DNA of 64,000 bases from Siphonodentalium dalli (lineage: Eukaryota > Mollusca > Scaphopoda > Gadilida > Siphonodentaliidae): positions 212,580,151 through 212,644,150 of the forward strand of contig CP136065.1 of the NCBI GenBank assembly GCA_032622095.1, written 5' to 3'. The notes beneath the pieces were generated by a model. It saw only the letters and a program-made list of their open reading frames with translations. It did not search any database and was not told where the DNA came from. The number at the start of each line of letters is the position of its first letter. Position 1 is the first letter of the stretch. The translations under genes and the position numbers were made by a program. Positions 1 to 13,038 of this stretch are shown in pieces.

Positions 1-509
1 TTAATTAATTAACTTTTTTTTTCAATAATTTTTTGTTACATCAAAATAAAAAAAAAATAAAAATGTGCAAAACTGTGACTCGTGTTACATGTACATGTAG
101 TTAGCCATATGCGCACCATGTGGACAAACGTTCGACTAACCTAAGTTAGTCTTATTGGCAATTTTTGTTCTCCAGTGCAGCTGTTGGTTTTGGTGCATCG
201 ATTGAATGTGATTATAAAACTAAACTTACATGTATGTCAACATATCCTCGTATAAATAGGTTCATATTGAACCTAAATATTCACATAAGTTCACACTGGA
301 CTTAATCGATTCTGAAATAATCCGATAGTGAGCTTATACCCATTATTCCGTTGAATGGCGCGAAACATTATTGGCTTATTTCGTATGGAACTAGTCCCAT
401 ATTGGACTGTTTTAAAAACCGCGTTGTATGCCCATATAGAGCGTATATTGAGGTTAAATAATGTATATATGAGATTATTTCACTCATTAAAATAAGATCG
501 TTATGTGCT
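1..509. other. AT-rich stretch without recognisable gene
   Basis: No convincing coding region, splice-bounded exon, tandem repeat or hairpin was recognised here. The short open frames have no domain-like composition. Confidence 0.5.
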
Positions 510-934
510 CAAAGATGCATAATCAGATTAAGCGCCCCTCAGTTACTAGTTATTTGGATTTGGGGGTAACACTTATTTGATTCGAGTCGACGAACCCACC
601 TATCAAAGCTCAGAGTTATTAGATATCGATTTTTGAAATCCATTGAGACTTATTAATGGCCCAGTAAAAAGTCGACGAGCCAACGGTCTCAGACCAAATT
701 GCGGATGATGAAAAACTCTCAAATCAAGAGGCTTTTTGCTGATTATAAGGCCAAATTTCGTTGAACAACATGTTGATAAATAACACGTTTCGGGCAATTT
801 TATACTATAGTTGACAGTTGAAAGTTAGCATTATTTTTGGGCAATTAATCTATTCTGATAACTGAAGCGGTATTTCGAATAATGTTGTTGTTGGAATCTG
901 ATTAGATGGGACCATCGAATCTGATTGAGTACCT
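510..934 (-). repeat. MITE family B, diverged copy
   Basis: This matches, in diverged form, the palindromic family also seen at 12676-13034, 26955-32653 (split) and 29887-30354. Shared landmarks are a run of Gs next to GTAAC, the words GAGTCGACGAACC and TCAAAGCTC, then TTAGATATCGAT. The right end is followed by TTAA at 935-938; the left TTAA has decayed. It has no coding capacity. It is non-autonomous and is placed with the TTAA-inserting elements by its boundary. Confidence 0.55.
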
Positions 935-1430
935 TTAATTTAACGAGAACAGACTGGTATAGTTTGTATGTGTTGAATTTCTTTCGAACGCGTATAATAC
1001 AAAAATAGAGTTCTTAGTGGAAATAAATATCTCATTCGTGACTGAGACCTGTTTATTTCGGCTCATGGCAACCCAATCGCGAAAGTAAACACTTGTCGGG
1101 GTCACTCATTGGATAATTTTGGTGCATGGACCCACTCAGAAATACTAGATAATGTTATTCTCCGTGTTCTCTTCTATCAGAACTATTTGTTTAAAACACA
1201 GCCTGTGTTAACGCGTACTTAGAGCAAAATTACTCTCACGAGAATATCAGTAATTGCTTTAGTCTGTCTGGACTTGTTATGCTGGCGAAAACTGTGGACT
1301 ATCGGCAACGGCACTGCTGGTGGTCTGTTGTTCAGACTAAACTCTCAGTCGCGAGGACGCCTCACCAACAGCGCTACGTTCTGCGTGATCAGTATGACAC
1401 TACCACTGATCGCGGCCTAAACAGTAGCCG
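935..1430. other. Intergenic, nothing recognised
   Basis: No gene or clear repeat was recognised between the family B copy and the 3-kb inverted-repeat element. Confidence 0.45.
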
Positions 1431-1434
1431 TTAA

Positions 1435-4400
1435 AACCCCTGTCACACTCAGGCCGGCGCTCTCACTGCGCTGCAAAAGTACCAACATATGACTAACACG
1501 CAGGAGGAGCGCCGAAAACTGTAGAAAATTGTCAAACTTTTAAAACAAAGTATGCTCCTATTGCGTTCCTACTTTGTCAAGTCTCACGCTCTTATTGCGC
1601 TCAAGTCGCTGTCATTGTGATGCTAGTACGTTCTCAATAAGTTCCCAAAACGCTCTCTGCGCGGGCGCGGAGAGTATAGATAGCGCCTCCTGCGTTATCC
1701 AGTCAAAGTCAGTTTTTAGGTTGTGGGGAAAATACCCAACACTCCGCAATAAATTACCTGTCCGATTAAACTACTGTCACACTCCGCTGCGATCAGGTCG
1801 GCGCTTGCATTGCGCTGAAAAATAATCAAAGCGCCAAGCAAAGCGCAGTAAGGTATCCAAGAACGTATTGGTGACGCAGTGGACACTGGATAGGACGGGA
1901 GAGGGTCTCTGTGGTAGCTCCAGAGCGCCGGAGCGCCGCGCTTGTTTTGTGCATGCACAAAACAAGCGCAGAGGTTCGGCGTTCTGACCAGGCGTATTAC
2001 CGTCGCCATGACAACGCAAAAGCGTACTAACAACGCAATGACAACGACTTGAACGCATTAAGAGCGTTTACGGCGTGGAGGAAACGCAGTGAGAGCGTGT
2101 GAGAGCGTGAGACCTGACAAAGCAGGAACGAAATGGGTCGTACACACAGAGACGTGACTAGAGGGTTTCCGTTGGGGGTGTCAACCTTGGGAAATTCCAA
2201 CTGCACCCCCTTGAGTTAGAATCAGACCGACCACAAGTTTTGCATACTTCCATTTGCACCCCCCCCCCTTGCACCTTAGTGTTTAGGCCTAATATCCTAT
2301 ATCTTCATAAAACATGGTTCTATATTCCCGGTATGAGAACATTCAGATATTTTAACCTGAAACATTGCATAATTCCTAATATCTAGTGGTCTAACTCCAT
2401 ACAATTGCACACGGCTACGGGCAAGAGACCACGACATCACTGAGCTGACCATCGTTGTTCGGCCGGTGTGAGAAAATTTTGAAATTCGAACAAGAAAATC
2501 TCAAATCCTAGCATCCAGACTGGCCTCAACTAAAGCTTTTCTATATAGTGTTGGACATTTCAAACCTCATACCCCCCTCAGGTTGTAAAATTCTCCAACT
2601 GATGACCACAAGTTTGAACAAATGAAGTAAAATATTGTTAAACTTATTAGCATTTTTGTATTGGCCACAGGGGAGAGGCAATGACACACCAGGCCGATCA
2701 TGGTTCGGCCGGTGTGCGAAAATTTTGTAATCTGAACAAGTAAATCGCAAAATCCTAGCATCTAGACTAGCGTCAAGCATTCTTAGAGTTGGAAATTTCA
2801 AACCTGACACCACACTTAGGTTGGAAAATTTACAACTGATGACAATTCCAATGATAATGTTGACCAAATGTATGAGAATATTGTTTTCTTAAAATAACTA
2901 GCAGTTTTTTACTGGCCATGGGGGGGGGGGGGAGGGACAAGGACACAAGATTTCCAAGTGTTGGAAATTTCCAACCTGTCACCTCTCTGAGGTTGGAAAA
3001 TTTCCAACTGATGACCATTTCAGTCCTAAATTTTTACAAAAATAGGAAAATATGCAAATATTGGTCCAAAAACAATTAATTCCCCCCCAATAAATTGTTT
3101 GAAAATCAAACTACAAGAACATTTCAACCTATTGTTGGTGTGAAATTTCCAACTAATGTTTTTGCAGGTATGAAATTTCCAACTGTTGAAAATTTTGACC
3201 AAAGTTGGGGGGGGGGTGATACACTCCCAACCCCCCCCCCATATCGCCACGTCTCTGCGTACACAGAGCTCGATGAAAACGTGATAAGCGGAATAGGAGC
3301 ATAGCTTGTGACGCGCGCTGCATGTATAACTGGTGGGGAGTTTCTCTTTCCCGTGCGGGCTGACATTATCAATGTTTGTTTTATTAGTTTTATTTATAGA
3401 ATGGGAATTTTTGGGATGATTAAAAGTCAAACTGCGAGCTGGAGGCCGAGTCCAGTAAAAGGTGCATGTAGTTGGGGAAATTCAACATTGTGTTAATCAA
3501 CGTTGAGTAATGTATATTTTTGGTTTGTGATAAACTATATGTCAATTACAAATGAAAGAAATTCATGCAGCCCACTAGGGGTTGTGGGCGGAGACGGTCG
3601 AGTCGGCCACCGGTTCGTTAAGTAGGTGCTGGGTGTTATTGTTATTTAACGGAATTCTGGTTCGCAAAACCAATATATTTTATATTCTACAATTACATTC
3701 TTTGGTTTATAATATATGATCTTGAGCGCGTTACCATTTCTGACATTGGTTCTCTTGTTTTAACAGATTGAAAATTTCTGACAATTTTCAGCGCTTCCAC
3801 TGTGCGCTACTCGTATTTTGATACTTTTTCAACTCAAAGCAAAAGCCATCCTGATCGCAGCGGAGTGTGACAGTGGTATGAGCAGACCGCATTTCAAAGT
3901 GGGATTGTACTGTAAACCTGCTGTAAACGCCGGAAGAACGCCATGTATAACGCTTGGGCGTAAAGCTAGCACCAGAGTCGCAGTGGCAGCACAATGTGGA
4001 CGTTCGATGAGCGGGAACCAGTCCATAACACCCCTTGACAGCGCAATAAGTTTTGGACAGAGCCTCATTGAGCGTATAAAGACGGGAACGGCACGTAGTG
4101 AGAATTTGATTAAGCTTACTGTAGTCAAAAAAAGACAAGATTAATTTATTGCTGCGATCACGAGAAGCTAATATGCGCTCTTGCAACGTCCACATAACGC
4201 TCACGTCGCTCGCTTGGCGCTTGGCTTTGCGCTGTCACGGCGACAGTTCTACGTCCTGGCCAGAACGCCGAGCCTCTGCGCTTGTTTTGTGCATGCATAA
4301 AACAAGCGCGGCGCTCTGGCATATATGGGCGACCATGGAGATCCTCGCCCGTTGTAGAAAGTGTCCACTGCGTCACCAATCGGTTCTTGGAGACCTTAGT

Positions 4401-4467
4401 GCGTTTAGGTGGCCGCTTTGGTACTTTTGCAGCGCAATGAGAGCGCCGGCCTGAGTGTGACAGGGGC
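1435..4467. mobile_element. 3-kb TTAA-bounded inverted-repeat (foldback-like) element
   Basis: The left end CCCCTGTCACACTCAGGCCG (from about 1437) reappears as its reverse complement just before 4467, and the match extends about 50 bp inward to a word reading AAAAGTACC. TTAA lies directly outside both ends (1431-1434 and 4468-4471), which fits a 4-bp target duplication. Arms of roughly 700 bp (about 1435-2110 and 3780-4467) are inverted copies. Each contains a hairpin with GCGCTTGTTTTGTGCATGC (near 1937 and 4279) and an inner terminal-like word CACTCCGCTGCGATCAGG (near 1776 and, reversed, 3850). The loop (about 2160-3500) holds a different repeat. No transposase is visible. TTAA specificity is known for piggyBac and Kolobok elements; which one applies is not determined. 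Confidence 0.7.
2460..3250 (-). repeat. Degenerate repeat block with TTGGAAATTTCCAAC words
   Basis: The block contains several spaced copies of the near-palindrome TTGGAAATTTCCAAC and runs of 7-12 G or C. Part of it is the reverse complement of sequence inside the Harbinger element at about 27600-27990, including the segment before the G run and the word CAATATTGTTTTCTTAA. It sits in the loop of the 1435-4467 element. No coding function is seen; short frames across it are shadows of the repeat. Confidence 0.6.
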
Positions 4468-4471
4468 TTAA

Positions 4472-6730
4472 CGTGTCACTTGCTACCCTTAGGAAACAGC
4501 CGTCCACACCATACTGTGGCATAACTAATACAACATCGAAGACTACCCCCCAATGTTTTTTTGTGCTTGAGGACACAGTTATCACGGATATTCACGCTGT
4601 TAGTGTAGGATTGTTATATATGACAACTTCAGAAATTAGCAGTTTTCCGGGGACTTGATATCGAATGTGTTTTCCTTTTTGAAAACAATGAAAACTGGTT
4701 CAGCCAGTTACATAGGTGATAACTATTTAAATGCAGACGGGGAAACACAGTGCAGTTATATGTGTTGATAACTTCCTGTTGATCTCTCCGAGACAAAATC
4801 CATACATGGGACTGACATGACTACCATCCTATTTTCAATCTTTGAAATACATTTTCAATGGATAAACCCACACACACGGATTGAAATAATTGGATGGAAC
4901 ATGCCATGACATGATATTAATTATTTGATACAATAAAGTGCACTAAGACATAGACGCATGTTTGCTTAAATCTGAGCAGCAATACATTTTCACTAAAGGA
5001 TTTATTCTGGATCATGAGAGATGAGCAACATTGAGTTTCACATAATACTGTTTCTGTTCTATTTAAATGGTTGTTCAACTATAATTTCCCAGAGCTCAGT
5101 CAGTCGAATGTTTCTGCAAAACAATCAGACAAAAACAAAAGGCTCATTTGCTATTTAAAAGCAAGTTAATTTCGTTATCGCGATATATAACTTGAACAAA
5201 CGACGACCGATTTGATGCAGTTGATAAATGGATTATTCATAGCAGTATCTCGATCTTCGCAAAACATATGTTTTACCTGAGTTATGGATTTTAAAATGTG
5301 TACTTTAGCAATACCAGGGCGATAACGTTAAAGCATTTAAACTGAACTGATCCCTATTCCACAACAATATCTCGAAATAAATCAAAACTTTGCTACGAAG
5401 CTCAACCGTTGTTAAATTTATATTATTACTGGCGTATGTGCGTCATATTACCACACTGTTGGGGGTAGCATTTTTAATCCACTCATATATAAAATTGATA
5501 TGTTCTGACAAGTATATGGTTCAATAAAAATAGATGCACAGTGAACAGTTTTCCATGAGGTTACTGGGCATTAGTAATCCATAATGGCTAGAGTATGGCA
5601 AAAACAGCTGTTTTTACCAAAATGGTTGCCATGACAACGGTATACATTCTTCGGATAATATCCAAAATGACTTATAACCTGATATACATGTGTGCCAACT
5701 TCGATGCTTTTACCATAAACTTTACGATTTTGTCGTCTATCCACACCACTAATGGTGTGGTCATTGTCTGTTGGGAAGTACAAGTTCTAATTTTAAGGGT
5801 GGGCCACATGTTTCGTAAAATCTCTCACACAAGTAATAATCAGCCTATAGATATGATATGTGGCTCAAAATAAAGGCTATGATCTAATGATGCAACAAAT
5901 TGAGAAAGGTTCCTCATAAGGACAAATAATAGGACATGAAGTGATAAAAACAGCAATGTTTGGCAATGACCTTGACCTTTCAGTTACCTTCACCCTTGGG
6001 ATCAGTACTGGCAGGTCGTCTTCGAGAATTTATACATGTTAATATTATTATATAACTATATCCACAAATAAGTCCACCGTTCTCACTAAAATACTTCATA
6101 TATGATCATTTTTCAGAATTCTTAGAAACCACATACTGTTGCTATGGTAACCCCATTTTTTAGGCAACTAATCCATAAGAAACTTGTCAACATTGGTTTC
6201 CAATGTCTCCAGTATATGGGATTTACGATAAACTATGTTGCCCAAAATCCCCAAATATTTTTACGAAACCCATTTTTTTGCAAATGACAGGCTACTATAA
6301 GAAGAAAATTGGACAAGCTTCGGTTTCGATCTCGATCGCGAGATCCAAATACTATGCATGCAAATATAAGTGTTTAGTGACCTAAAAGAAAATATCAAGG
6401 CTTATGTTGTTGATATTTTGTAATTTGTGTTAGTTTAGTTATCACTCATGACTGTGGGCAATAGGGCAATAGGGCAATAGGGCAAATAATAGGCTAATAT
6501 TGGTTAGGTTAGTGTCTAATAAGTATTAGCCTCGTAGGGTCCAGAAATTACTTGACGGAAGCGACTACCTGAGACAAAATAACACATGGAAGAGATCTTG
6601 TGGAACGTTCTTTATTAGTAGGCCGGAGTTACCTAAATAATATGTACTTAGTACACCAAACGCAACAACAAAACCAGAAATTATGACGATTGGATGAACT
6701 CAAGTTACTTAGAATAACGCAAAAAATATT
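4472..6730. other. Gene-free stretch
   Basis: No domain-bearing frame or strong repeat was recognised. Around 5590-5880 there is an open frame of 92 codons with unremarkable composition. A short (GGGCAATA)n-like run lies at about 6456-6485. Confidence 0.4.
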
Positions 6731-6992
6731 ATTTGTATATCGTACTTTGGAAGGCATTAGCATGAACATGATTTTAGTATCGTAGTTTGCAAGGCATTAT
6801 CATAGACATGATTTGAATATCGTACTTTGGACAGTATTGGCATCAACATGATTTGAATATCGTGCTTTGGAAGGCGTTATAACATGAACATGATTTGAAT
6901 AGCGTACGTTGGAAGGCATTAGCATGAACTTGATTTGAATATCGTACTTTGGAGGTCATTAGCATGAACACAATTTCAATATCGTATTTTCC
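6731..6992 (+). repeat. 40-bp minisatellite, about 6.5 units
   Basis: Units begin ATTTGAATATCGTACTTTGG and end near GCATGAACATG. Unit starts are 6731, 6771, 6811, 6851, 6893 and 6933, plus a half unit at 6973-6992. The fourth unit is 42 bp and the others 40 bp. Units differ by point changes. Confidence 0.9.
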
Positions 6993-8380
6993 AAACCATG
7001 TAACAAAGTGGGCGTTTCCTAGTCTGAAATGCGTTCGTGTCCAAACAATGGCTGGAGATTGTGGCTGTGTATTGTCTTTCGCCTGACTGTCAAATTCTGT
7101 GCAAAAAGTGGGGTAGTTTTGAAAAAGTATGTTGATTTTTGAAAAGGGTATGGCTCGACAGATGCCGAAAGGGTTGGTGTTCACGAGCGCATGCATCGTG
7201 CACTTCGGAACTCGAGAATTTAGCGTGGGCGTGGTCAAACGTTAACACTGTGGCATATGGAAAGCATTTAGTTCCTTCTGACCGTTGCATATACTGTACG
7301 CTCCAAAATGGAGAAAATCAAGATAGTCGCAAGAGAACATATAACAAAGAGGCGCAACTGTATATTACCACAATAACTAATCAACGCAATTTAGAGTAAT
7401 CTCTCTTTAAATGAACACACGGCTCCCTCGATCCATATGCCACACGCTTAATATTAATATGGATCGACTGCATATACTTATGAGGGCTTTGTGTGTACTC
7501 ATGTTTCGGGTCACATCTTTCTCGTTTAAGTCACACGGTAGACGTCTATTGCAATCCATGTTTATTATTCCCGTTAATTCGATGTTCGCATTATACAACC
7601 AGAAAACAATATATAATTCATCCCCAAACCTCCGAACTAACGGACCAACGAATCATGATGACTATCGAAACCTCGAACTAAATAAGCATGGGACTTCAGG
7701 ATCCTCGGACTGGATCACGTGCTGTATTGACCACTGTTATTATCCGTATTCGGTATTGACCAGTGTTATTGTCCGTACTCGGTATTGCCCAGTGTTAATG
7801 TCCGTACCCCGTATGCATGTAGAAGACAAAATACTTCGAATTGCATTGCTCTGTGACATATTGTTTTTATAGCGGAATAATACAGATGTTGAAATAATAA
7901 GCTGTCAATTCGAGAAATATTGTAAAACAATTAGTTGTCACTTATTGAGCCATTAAGGTTAGTTCTCAGTAAACTAAGTTCCAGAAACCACCGTCGCGCA
8001 CGGACAGAATTGCAACCGTGACCGACAGGTGTTTGTTCCCAAGGCATAATTGTTGATCACAAGGAATTTATAAATTTTCTGGAAAATCATTAAAGTAAAC
8101 TATACCTTTGTGGCCAATACTGGTATTACATTTTATGAGCCACGATTAATCGTATAATCGATGAATTCGGACGTCGGAAAGTGCCGGGTATTATTGAATA
8201 CCGTGTTTGTTTTACTTGTTTTACACAGTTTAATCTACAACCGAAGGGTCAACAACCTTTGATCGTGCATCAAAGAGATTCCGACGACATGAGTATTACT
8301 CATATAATTATGTTGCAAACAGTGGGCAGTTCATTTGATGATACGACATGGTTAGTCTTTGGGTCGTTGTATATTCTACA
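6993..8380. other. Gene-free stretch with a short tandem repeat
   Basis: No gene was recognised. At about 7730-7815 a word like GTATTGACCAGTGTTATT recurs three times at 28-29 bp spacing. The 153-codon frame at 7411-7872 runs across this repeat and shows no known motif, so it is not called as a gene. Confidence 0.4.
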
Positions 8381-8382
8381 AC

Positions 8383-8930
8383 TGCACTGCCAAAAATATT
8401 TTCTCAATTCAGGAAAAAAAAAATCTTGAAATGAGATATTATCTTGGGAGAATAGCTAGAAAAATAAGAAAAACATATTTTCTAGGTCAAGAAATGAAAG
8501 GGTGGGAAAATTTCTTGTCTGAGAAAATTTCTTTAAGAAAACACAGTAATCTTAGTAAGAAAATCCTAGTAAAAAAATCTTAGTATAGATTTTTTTTCTT
8601 AATGTAGGAAAGATTGTTTTTCTCACATAAGTTTATTTTTCTTGAAATAAGATAAGTTTAAGATACTGCGATTATCTTGGGAGAATAGCTAGAAATTTAA
8701 GAAAGCTATACAATTAATCTAGAACAAGAAATTATATTTTCTATAGTTAGAAATATCGTCAAGATATTTTTTCTTAAGTGATGCCAATTTTTTCTAAAAT
8801 GAGATTTTCTCAAGCAGGAAAATAAATCTAAGTAAGGAAAACAAGTTTTCTTAACTAGGAATATTTTCCCCAATTAGGAAAGATATATTAGAAAACAATT
8901 CTTAATTAAGAAAAACATTTAATTTTAAAT
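8383..8930. repeat. AAGAAAATCTT-rich MITE-like repeat
   Basis: The left end reads CACTGCCAAAAATATTTTC. The body is made of short units such as AAGAAAAATC, CTTGAAATGAG and ATCTTGGGAGAATAG in both orientations. A related element at about 22500-22815 ends with the complement (TATTTTTGGCAGTGTGGC). It is non-coding. The right boundary is unclear. Confidence 0.55.
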
Positions 8931-9035
8931 TAATATATAATTTCAATTGTGTTTTAAAATATACAATTGACATTTATAAAACTTCTTTGTAAATATCATT
9001 TTTAAATGTATAATAGAGACAATAAGGGGGCTTAA

Positions 9036-9528
9036 ATGCACGGGAGGCCTTAGTTGTCGAAAATATTCATATTTGTTTCAATCACCGTAAACAGAAAAAC
9101 ATTAAAATGCATACAGTTTTGTTCATATATACCATGACCATCGCGTAAACAGCATGCTATCATAAATACCTACTATATTTGACCTAAGCAGGAGCCTGAT
9201 TGTGTTACAGAAGGCAGCACAGTGTTACTGGCTAATCACACACAAATGATATAAATGCTCTTTATTCGTTCCATATCAAAATTCAGCAACAATGAACGCT
9301 CTTTATGTTTACCATCATAATATAAACAAACACCAGGAAAGTACCTTTTTATGCTTTTGTTTACATAAGAATGGTCAAACATATGACAATAACATACCGT
9401 TTATGCGATATTTCTTATTTGTATACGGACAAAGTCTGTCTACATTTTAATATTCTTTCTGTTTGTGGCGGTTTTTGACCGGTGGAAATATTTTCACAGC
9501 ATACCCACCGCCAAGGCCTCCCGTACCT
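9036..9528. mobile_element. TTAA-bounded MITE
   Basis: The left end reads ATGCACGGGAGGCCTTAG and the right end CAAGGCCTCCCGTACCT, which are near-perfect inverted repeats. TTAA lies outside both (9032-9035 and 9529-9532). It is 493 bp long with no coding capacity. The boundaries fit insertion at TTAA; the superfamily cannot be set from the termini alone. Confidence 0.7.
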
Positions 9529-9532
9529 TTAA

Positions 9533-11090
9533 ACTTTAAATATACAATCAACAATTTCTCGTTACAGTTATGGGTTTCTAAAATTGCAAGTGGCCAAACA
9601 AGATACTGTGTACATTCGCGAAATGAAACTATACAAAGTACCTGTATCTTGTTCTGCCTCTTAAAATTGTATAAACCTATATACGCAACAAAAAATATAT
9701 TGATTGCTAATAATTACATCCCGACACATGATTTTCAATATATTTATAGAAAGAGTTACCTCAAATCTGTCGGTTGCAAAAAAAAATATATACAAATTTC
9801 TGTTATTTGAGTATCCAGTTCAAACGATAGGAAAAAAAAATCATCACACATGACAAAACAAGCACTGTATGTGCCTTAATAAACATCGTAACCCTGTATT
9901 TTTAAATGCACATATTCTAGGACGGGTGATGTGTAATAAACACAGAAAGACACTTGTATTAATGGATTTGTTGATACGGCACTTGTGCCATTGAGGAAAG
10001 ATAGAACTCTAGGGTGTGCTGTTCATTCCGTCATTGTGCGCTAGCACTCGTGTCATATCAACAAACCCATAAACAAAATTGTGTAATTCTGTGTATATAC
10101 AGCATGGTTTCAATAGCTGTTTCATGAATCATGCAGATTGCAGGTTTACTGTTCAGGTACTAGCCCAAGTCTTTTCGGTATGCAACAGCTTGATATATCG
10201 AATACAGTAATGCCCCGAGTATAATCGACTCCTTAAACACTCTGAGAGCTTTCCGATGAATGGCAACAAGCCATATTTCCGACTAAATCCTGAAAAGTTA
10301 CCCATAATTCTGCTGTGGTTAAGGAGTTGATTACTTAGAGCATTACTGCAGTTGAAACTGTTTTGGATCGAGTCCTGTCCGGCTACTCTTCTATAACCTC
10401 TCAAAATTTTGAAGTGTTGAATGGGTCACCATGAATCGCTCAATTAAACAATCGCAACGGTGTTGAGTGTTTTGCTTATCGCTCACTATTTACTGCTGTA
10501 TATAAACAAACGATTGACTCACACAAAGTGTGTTTTGTGGATAATAACGCATTCATATGAACACTATCCTATACTATTAGTATATTCTTGGGAAACTTTT
10601 TGTAAATGTTATTTATAAATTATAACCTATAACGAAGGCCATCCATTCCTTTAAGTTCCAAAGATATAAGGAGAATCACGGCATTTTAATTGCATACCGC
10701 ATCCACCGTGGTGCTGTTTTGTGTTCAAGCGACAACCTTACCATGGTGTTGGAAATTACTGCAGTGTAATACCACAGCATTACCGGGGTAACACCACGTT
10801 AGAGATGATCAATTACTTTAAGTATATGCAGGTTTGAAATCATCATGCTTGGGAAAGGCTGCCCTCTATGTTCTTATAAAAAAGCGTCACTTTGACCTAA
10901 TCTGACGAAATACTGGTAGTGCTACAATCAAGATAACTTCAACCCACAATTCTGGGCGTAAAGTCCATTATAGAAGAGTATCGGGATGGGACTCGGTCCA
11001 AAACAGCATCAACCCAACCGATACCACAAGTTGTGGACAGGGAAAACTTGGTCTAAACAGGTACTAGTACATGTATGTATTACAAGCATT
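9533..11090. other. Gene-free stretch
   Basis: No gene or clear element was recognised. Local imperfect palindromes containing ACCACAGCATTACC occur near 10690-10800. Confidence 0.4.
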
Positions 11091-11120
11091 AAAGGGTACA
11101 CTAAATCCGGCCATTTATGA

Positions 11121-11330
11121 GACCATCTCCTTTTATACTCAACAGAATATATGCAACAAATGAATGAATTTGGCCCATGGATAAGTGCAACACCTGTGTG
11201 CTCTATGAACAATGCAAACATGGTATTTATAATGATAATGAAGTATTGGCTGGAGTCGTAAATTCATTTTCATTATAATTTATACCATGTTGTTTGCATA
11301 TATTCTGCCGAGTATAAAAGGAGATGCTCT
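11121..11330. repeat. Imperfect foldback, about 210 bp
   Basis: The left arm contains ATCTCCTTTTATACTC and AGAATATATGCAA (11126-11161). The right arm contains the complements TTGCATATATTCT and GAGTATAAAAGGAGAT (about 11294-11325). An inner pair (AACATGGTATTTATAAT and ATTATAATTTATACCATG) strengthens the stem. It is probably a decayed MITE. Confidence 0.65.
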
Positions 11331-11881
11331 TAATGCTCAGTGTAAAACACTGCAAATATGGAACTTAAAGAGCTTTTGTCTATCTTCTACTGGAAACAAC
11401 TGTTAAATTTATTAAGACTTTATTAAGTCTTTTCACAGTATATAGTCTACATGTTTAATAGTATAGCACTAGTACTCACTAGTATTTCCAAACTTTTTGT
11501 GATAAAAATGCGGATAAAAGTGCAGAATTCTAAATTGATGCATTAAGTTGCAGAATTTTAAATTGATGCATTAAGTGCATGAGCGGCTTTAGAGTTCTTT
11601 GAAGTGCGGTCATGCAAAATAACATTTTGTAAAACAAGGTACATATACATACTATGATTATAGCGATATGAAGTGTCTGGAGCACCTTTGATGGATAAAA
11701 GCGAATGTATACAGGCCTTACAATTTTGCAAGAATCAAACTATAGCATTTCTACATCAAATCAGCTGCTTTTTACCAGACTCAAACGAAGAATCATGATT
11801 CTGACTCTCATCACACTAAAATCCCTACAAAATAATCTACTGGTGTGCACATATTTCATTGAGTGTTTCATATCATTTTAA

Positions 11882-12169
11882 AGGGACCCAAGGCACTCGT
11901 AGTGAGTACATATGGCAAACATATAACATACAACAGTTCGTAAAAACATCACCACTCAGAAAAACATGAATTACTGATTCCTATATTAATTATTGAAAGT
12001 TTTCCAATAACGAAATATCTCCTGTTGGAACCATTGCTATGTAAACAAAACTGTTACAGTGATTTGTCAACAAACATTGCTACTAGTAATCGCGTAGAAG
12101 GTTAAACATATTTTAGTCTATTCAAATATTATTTTCAGAATATTTTTCAATGCTTTGGCCATGCAATGT
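11882..12169 (+). repeat. TTAA-bounded repeat family D
   Basis: It starts AGGGACCCAAGGCACTCGTA right after TTAA at 11878-11881 and ends at the TTAA at 12170-12173 that is also the left boundary of the next MITE. Parts recur at 22140-22440 and, reversed and interrupted, at about 48895-49920. A recurring landmark is ATGTAAACAAAACTGTTACA. It is non-coding. The AGGG-type terminus next to TTAA fits Kolobok-like MITEs, but this is an inference. Confidence 0.55.
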
Positions 12170-12173
12170 TTAA

Positions 12174-12426
12174 CCCTTTCATGATGGGAGCTGCGTGGTA
12201 CAGCATTAAAGATCATGTACCAGTGAATTCTTGTATATATGCAAGTCTCACATAGGAAGCCTCACATGTATAAGAGAATGCACTGGATTACAAGGTCAAG
12301 GTAAATATTGTTAGGCCATGTATTCTCTTATATATGTGAGGCTCCATTTTGGAGACTCGCAAATATAAGAGAATGCATTGGCGCAGGGTTTTAGCAACAT
12401 ATCAAGAATCTCCAGTCATGGAAGGG
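12174..12426. mobile_element. Palindromic TTAA MITE, family A (copy a)
   Basis: The ends are CCCTTTCATGATGG and CCAGTCATGGAAGGG, flanked by TTAA at 12170-12173 and 12427-12430. Inside is the family hallmark: arms with TATATATGTGAG and TATATAAGAGAATGCA around a short spacer, so the element can fold into stacked stem-loops. A CCC end next to TTAA is the arrangement seen in piggyBac-type MITEs. It has no coding capacity. Confidence 0.75.
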
Positions 12427-12675
12427 TTAAGTTTTTATTAAACTTTGGCATCTTATTGGACTTATTCAACATCGGATGGTAATGTCACTGTAACAGTGAT
12501 GTTTAATATCAGAATTGCTAGCATGTAATGACATTCTTTCATATAAATTAATTAACTCACAGAATATCGAAAGACCAGATGTGAGTATAATATAAATTTA
12601 TCACCCCAGTTTATGCAGGGATACAAAAAATAAAGATAACATATGTTATGCTTTAAAGTCAACATGGACAATTAA

Positions 12676-13034
12676 AGGTAAACAATCTGAATTGATGGTC
12701 TCCATACCATCAGATTCCAAGAACAACATTTCTTAATCGATTAAATACCAAAACATAATGCTAACTACTGTCAACTCTAGTGTAACATTTTCCAAAACAT
12801 GTTATATATCAACATTTTGTTCATCGCAACTTGGTATCAAGATTAGGTCAGTCGGCTCGTTGAATATTTGCTAGGCCGGGAAATATTCAAGGCGGTGAAA
12901 AATAACAGATTTCAAAATTTTTTATTTTATAACTCAGAACTTTAAAGGGTGTGTTCCTCGACTCGAATCAATTATTTTTACCCCCGAAGCCAAAGAAATG
13001 GTAATTGAGGAGCGTGAACTCGGATTATCTATCT
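12676..13034 (+). mobile_element. MITE family B (359 bp)
   Basis: It begins AGGTAAACAATC after TTAA (12672-12675) and ends GGATTATCTATCT before TTAA (13035-13038). It contains the family words GTTCATCGCAACTTGG, CCTCGACTCGAATCAA and CCCCCGAAGCCAAAGAA. It is non-autonomous and diverged from the copy at 29887-30354. Confidence 0.65.
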
Positions 13035-13038
13035 TTAA

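Noticed and set aside
7411-7872. 153-codon plus-strand frame
   Set aside because: Its second half is encoded by a 28-bp short tandem repeat and there is no known motif.
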